This document shows, one piece after another, positions 49,353 to 49,680 of a stretch of 49,680 nucleotides of DNA (positions are counted from its first letter, which is position 1; each line of letters begins with the position of its first letter). A model generated the notes under the pieces. It did not search any database and was not told where the DNA came from. It saw only the letters and a program-made list of their open reading frames with translations. The DNA comes from an uncultured Clostridia bacterium. Its GTDB lineage: Bacteria > Bacillota > Clostridia > Oscillospirales > Acutalibacteraceae. A program made the position numbers and the translations under genes. The stretch lies in the NCBI GenBank assembly GCA_947632385.1, contig CANRPD010000013.1:1-49680 (forward strand), in the 5' to 3' direction.

Positions 49353-49680
49353 GCGCCCGGCCGGGCCGAAGGACCGGCGGCGGGACGCCCGAAAGGGCGG
49401 ACCGACCGCGGCAAAGTCGCGACGGGCGCGGAGAGGGAAATAGCAGCAAAGCAGCGCCCGGCCGGGCCGAAGGACCGGCAGCGGGACGCCCGAAAGGGCG
49501 GACCCACCGCGGCGAAGCCGCGACGGGCGCGAGGAGGGAAAAGCAGCAAAGCAGCGCCCGGCCGGGCCGAAGGTCCGGCGGCGGGACGCCCGAAGGGCGG
49601 ACGCACCGCGGCGAAGCCGCGACGGGCGCGAGGAGGGAAAAGCAGCAAAGCAGCGCCCGGCCGGGCCGAAGGTCCGGCGG
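49353..49680. repeat. Tandem array of about 100-bp cloverleaf units, cut by the window end
   Basis: Units start at 49353, 49454, 49554 and 49653 (the last partial). Each has an outer stem GCGCCCG/CGGGCGC, a GCCGG/CCGGC hairpin, a CGCCC/GGGCG hairpin and a CGCGGC-gaa-GCCGCG hairpin, then a GAGGGAAA-AGCAGCAAAGCA tail. In unit 1 the third hairpin has changed bases that still pair (G-T wobble). Open frames across the array are not supported. Confidence 0.88.

Noticed and set aside
48521-49648. Minus-strand frame joining the right-end repeats to part of ktrB
   Set aside because: Shadow of ktrB in another frame plus repeat DNA; no motif.

Overview
The window looks like a piece of chromosome from a high-GC member of the Clostridia, most likely the Oscillospiraceae/Ruminococcaceae. 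The evidence is the mix of Firmicutes-type genes: an IspH-ribosomal S1 fusion, a one-piece SecDF, KtrAB potassium uptake, DegV, RpiR, YfhO, DUF5685 and CD3324. Strong AGGAGG ribosome binding sites and AT-rich sigma-A promoters (TTGACA-17-TATAAT type) stand out against GC-rich coding DNA. No rRNA, CRISPR array, prophage or transposase gene was seen.

Layout. 0-2 kb: a tRNA-Ala, an A/B-barrel protein, and a self-cleaving XRE/S24 repressor divergent from a small unknown gene. 2-6.7 kb: a MarR regulator with a heterodimeric ABC exporter and a small membrane protein. 6.7-9.7 kb: a CD3324/DUF1062 pair, a GH130 phosphorylase, a small unknown protein and a Cu/Zn-SOD-like protein without metal ligands. 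9.7-18 kb: secDF, then the operon rpiR - flavoprotein - cmk - plsC - ispH/rpsA. 18-20.3 kb: a membrane protein and a DnaJ/DUF5685 pair. 20.4-27.4 kb: a DNA-repair operon radC - uvrB - micro-ORF - NTF2-like - GNAT - uvrA with a LexA-type box inside its promoter. 27.8-38.7 kb: two converging cell-envelope blocks. One is YfhO, a GT2 and a GNAT on the + strand. The other is a sugar phosphotransferase, TagA/WecG, WecB, an LTA-synthase-like sulfatase, a GNAT and an MBL hydrolase on the - strand. 38.9-43.5 kb: an Fe-S aldo/keto reductase with a MerR-type promoter, DUF2752, DegV and a carboxylesterase. 43.6-49.7 kb: a ParB-fold-like protein, a long repeat array, a parS-like site, and ktrA and ktrB separated by repeats and small genes.

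The most unusual signal is non-coding. Several intergenic regions hold GC-rich elements that fold as near-perfect cloverleaves. An outer stem encloses three hairpins, and the middle one always carries a TTTT/AAAA tract. Arm sequences differ between copies while pairing is kept (8751, 18063, 27637, 40666). Simpler two-arm relatives lie at 2020 and 6304, and a tandem array of about 100-bp cloverleaf units runs off the right end (49353-49680). A second family, a 227-bp/455-bp higher-order tandem array (44.3-45.5 kb), carries the palindrome GTTCG-N4-CGAAC. The same palindrome flanks the MarR promoter at 1.9 kb, and a 17-mer is identical between the two places.
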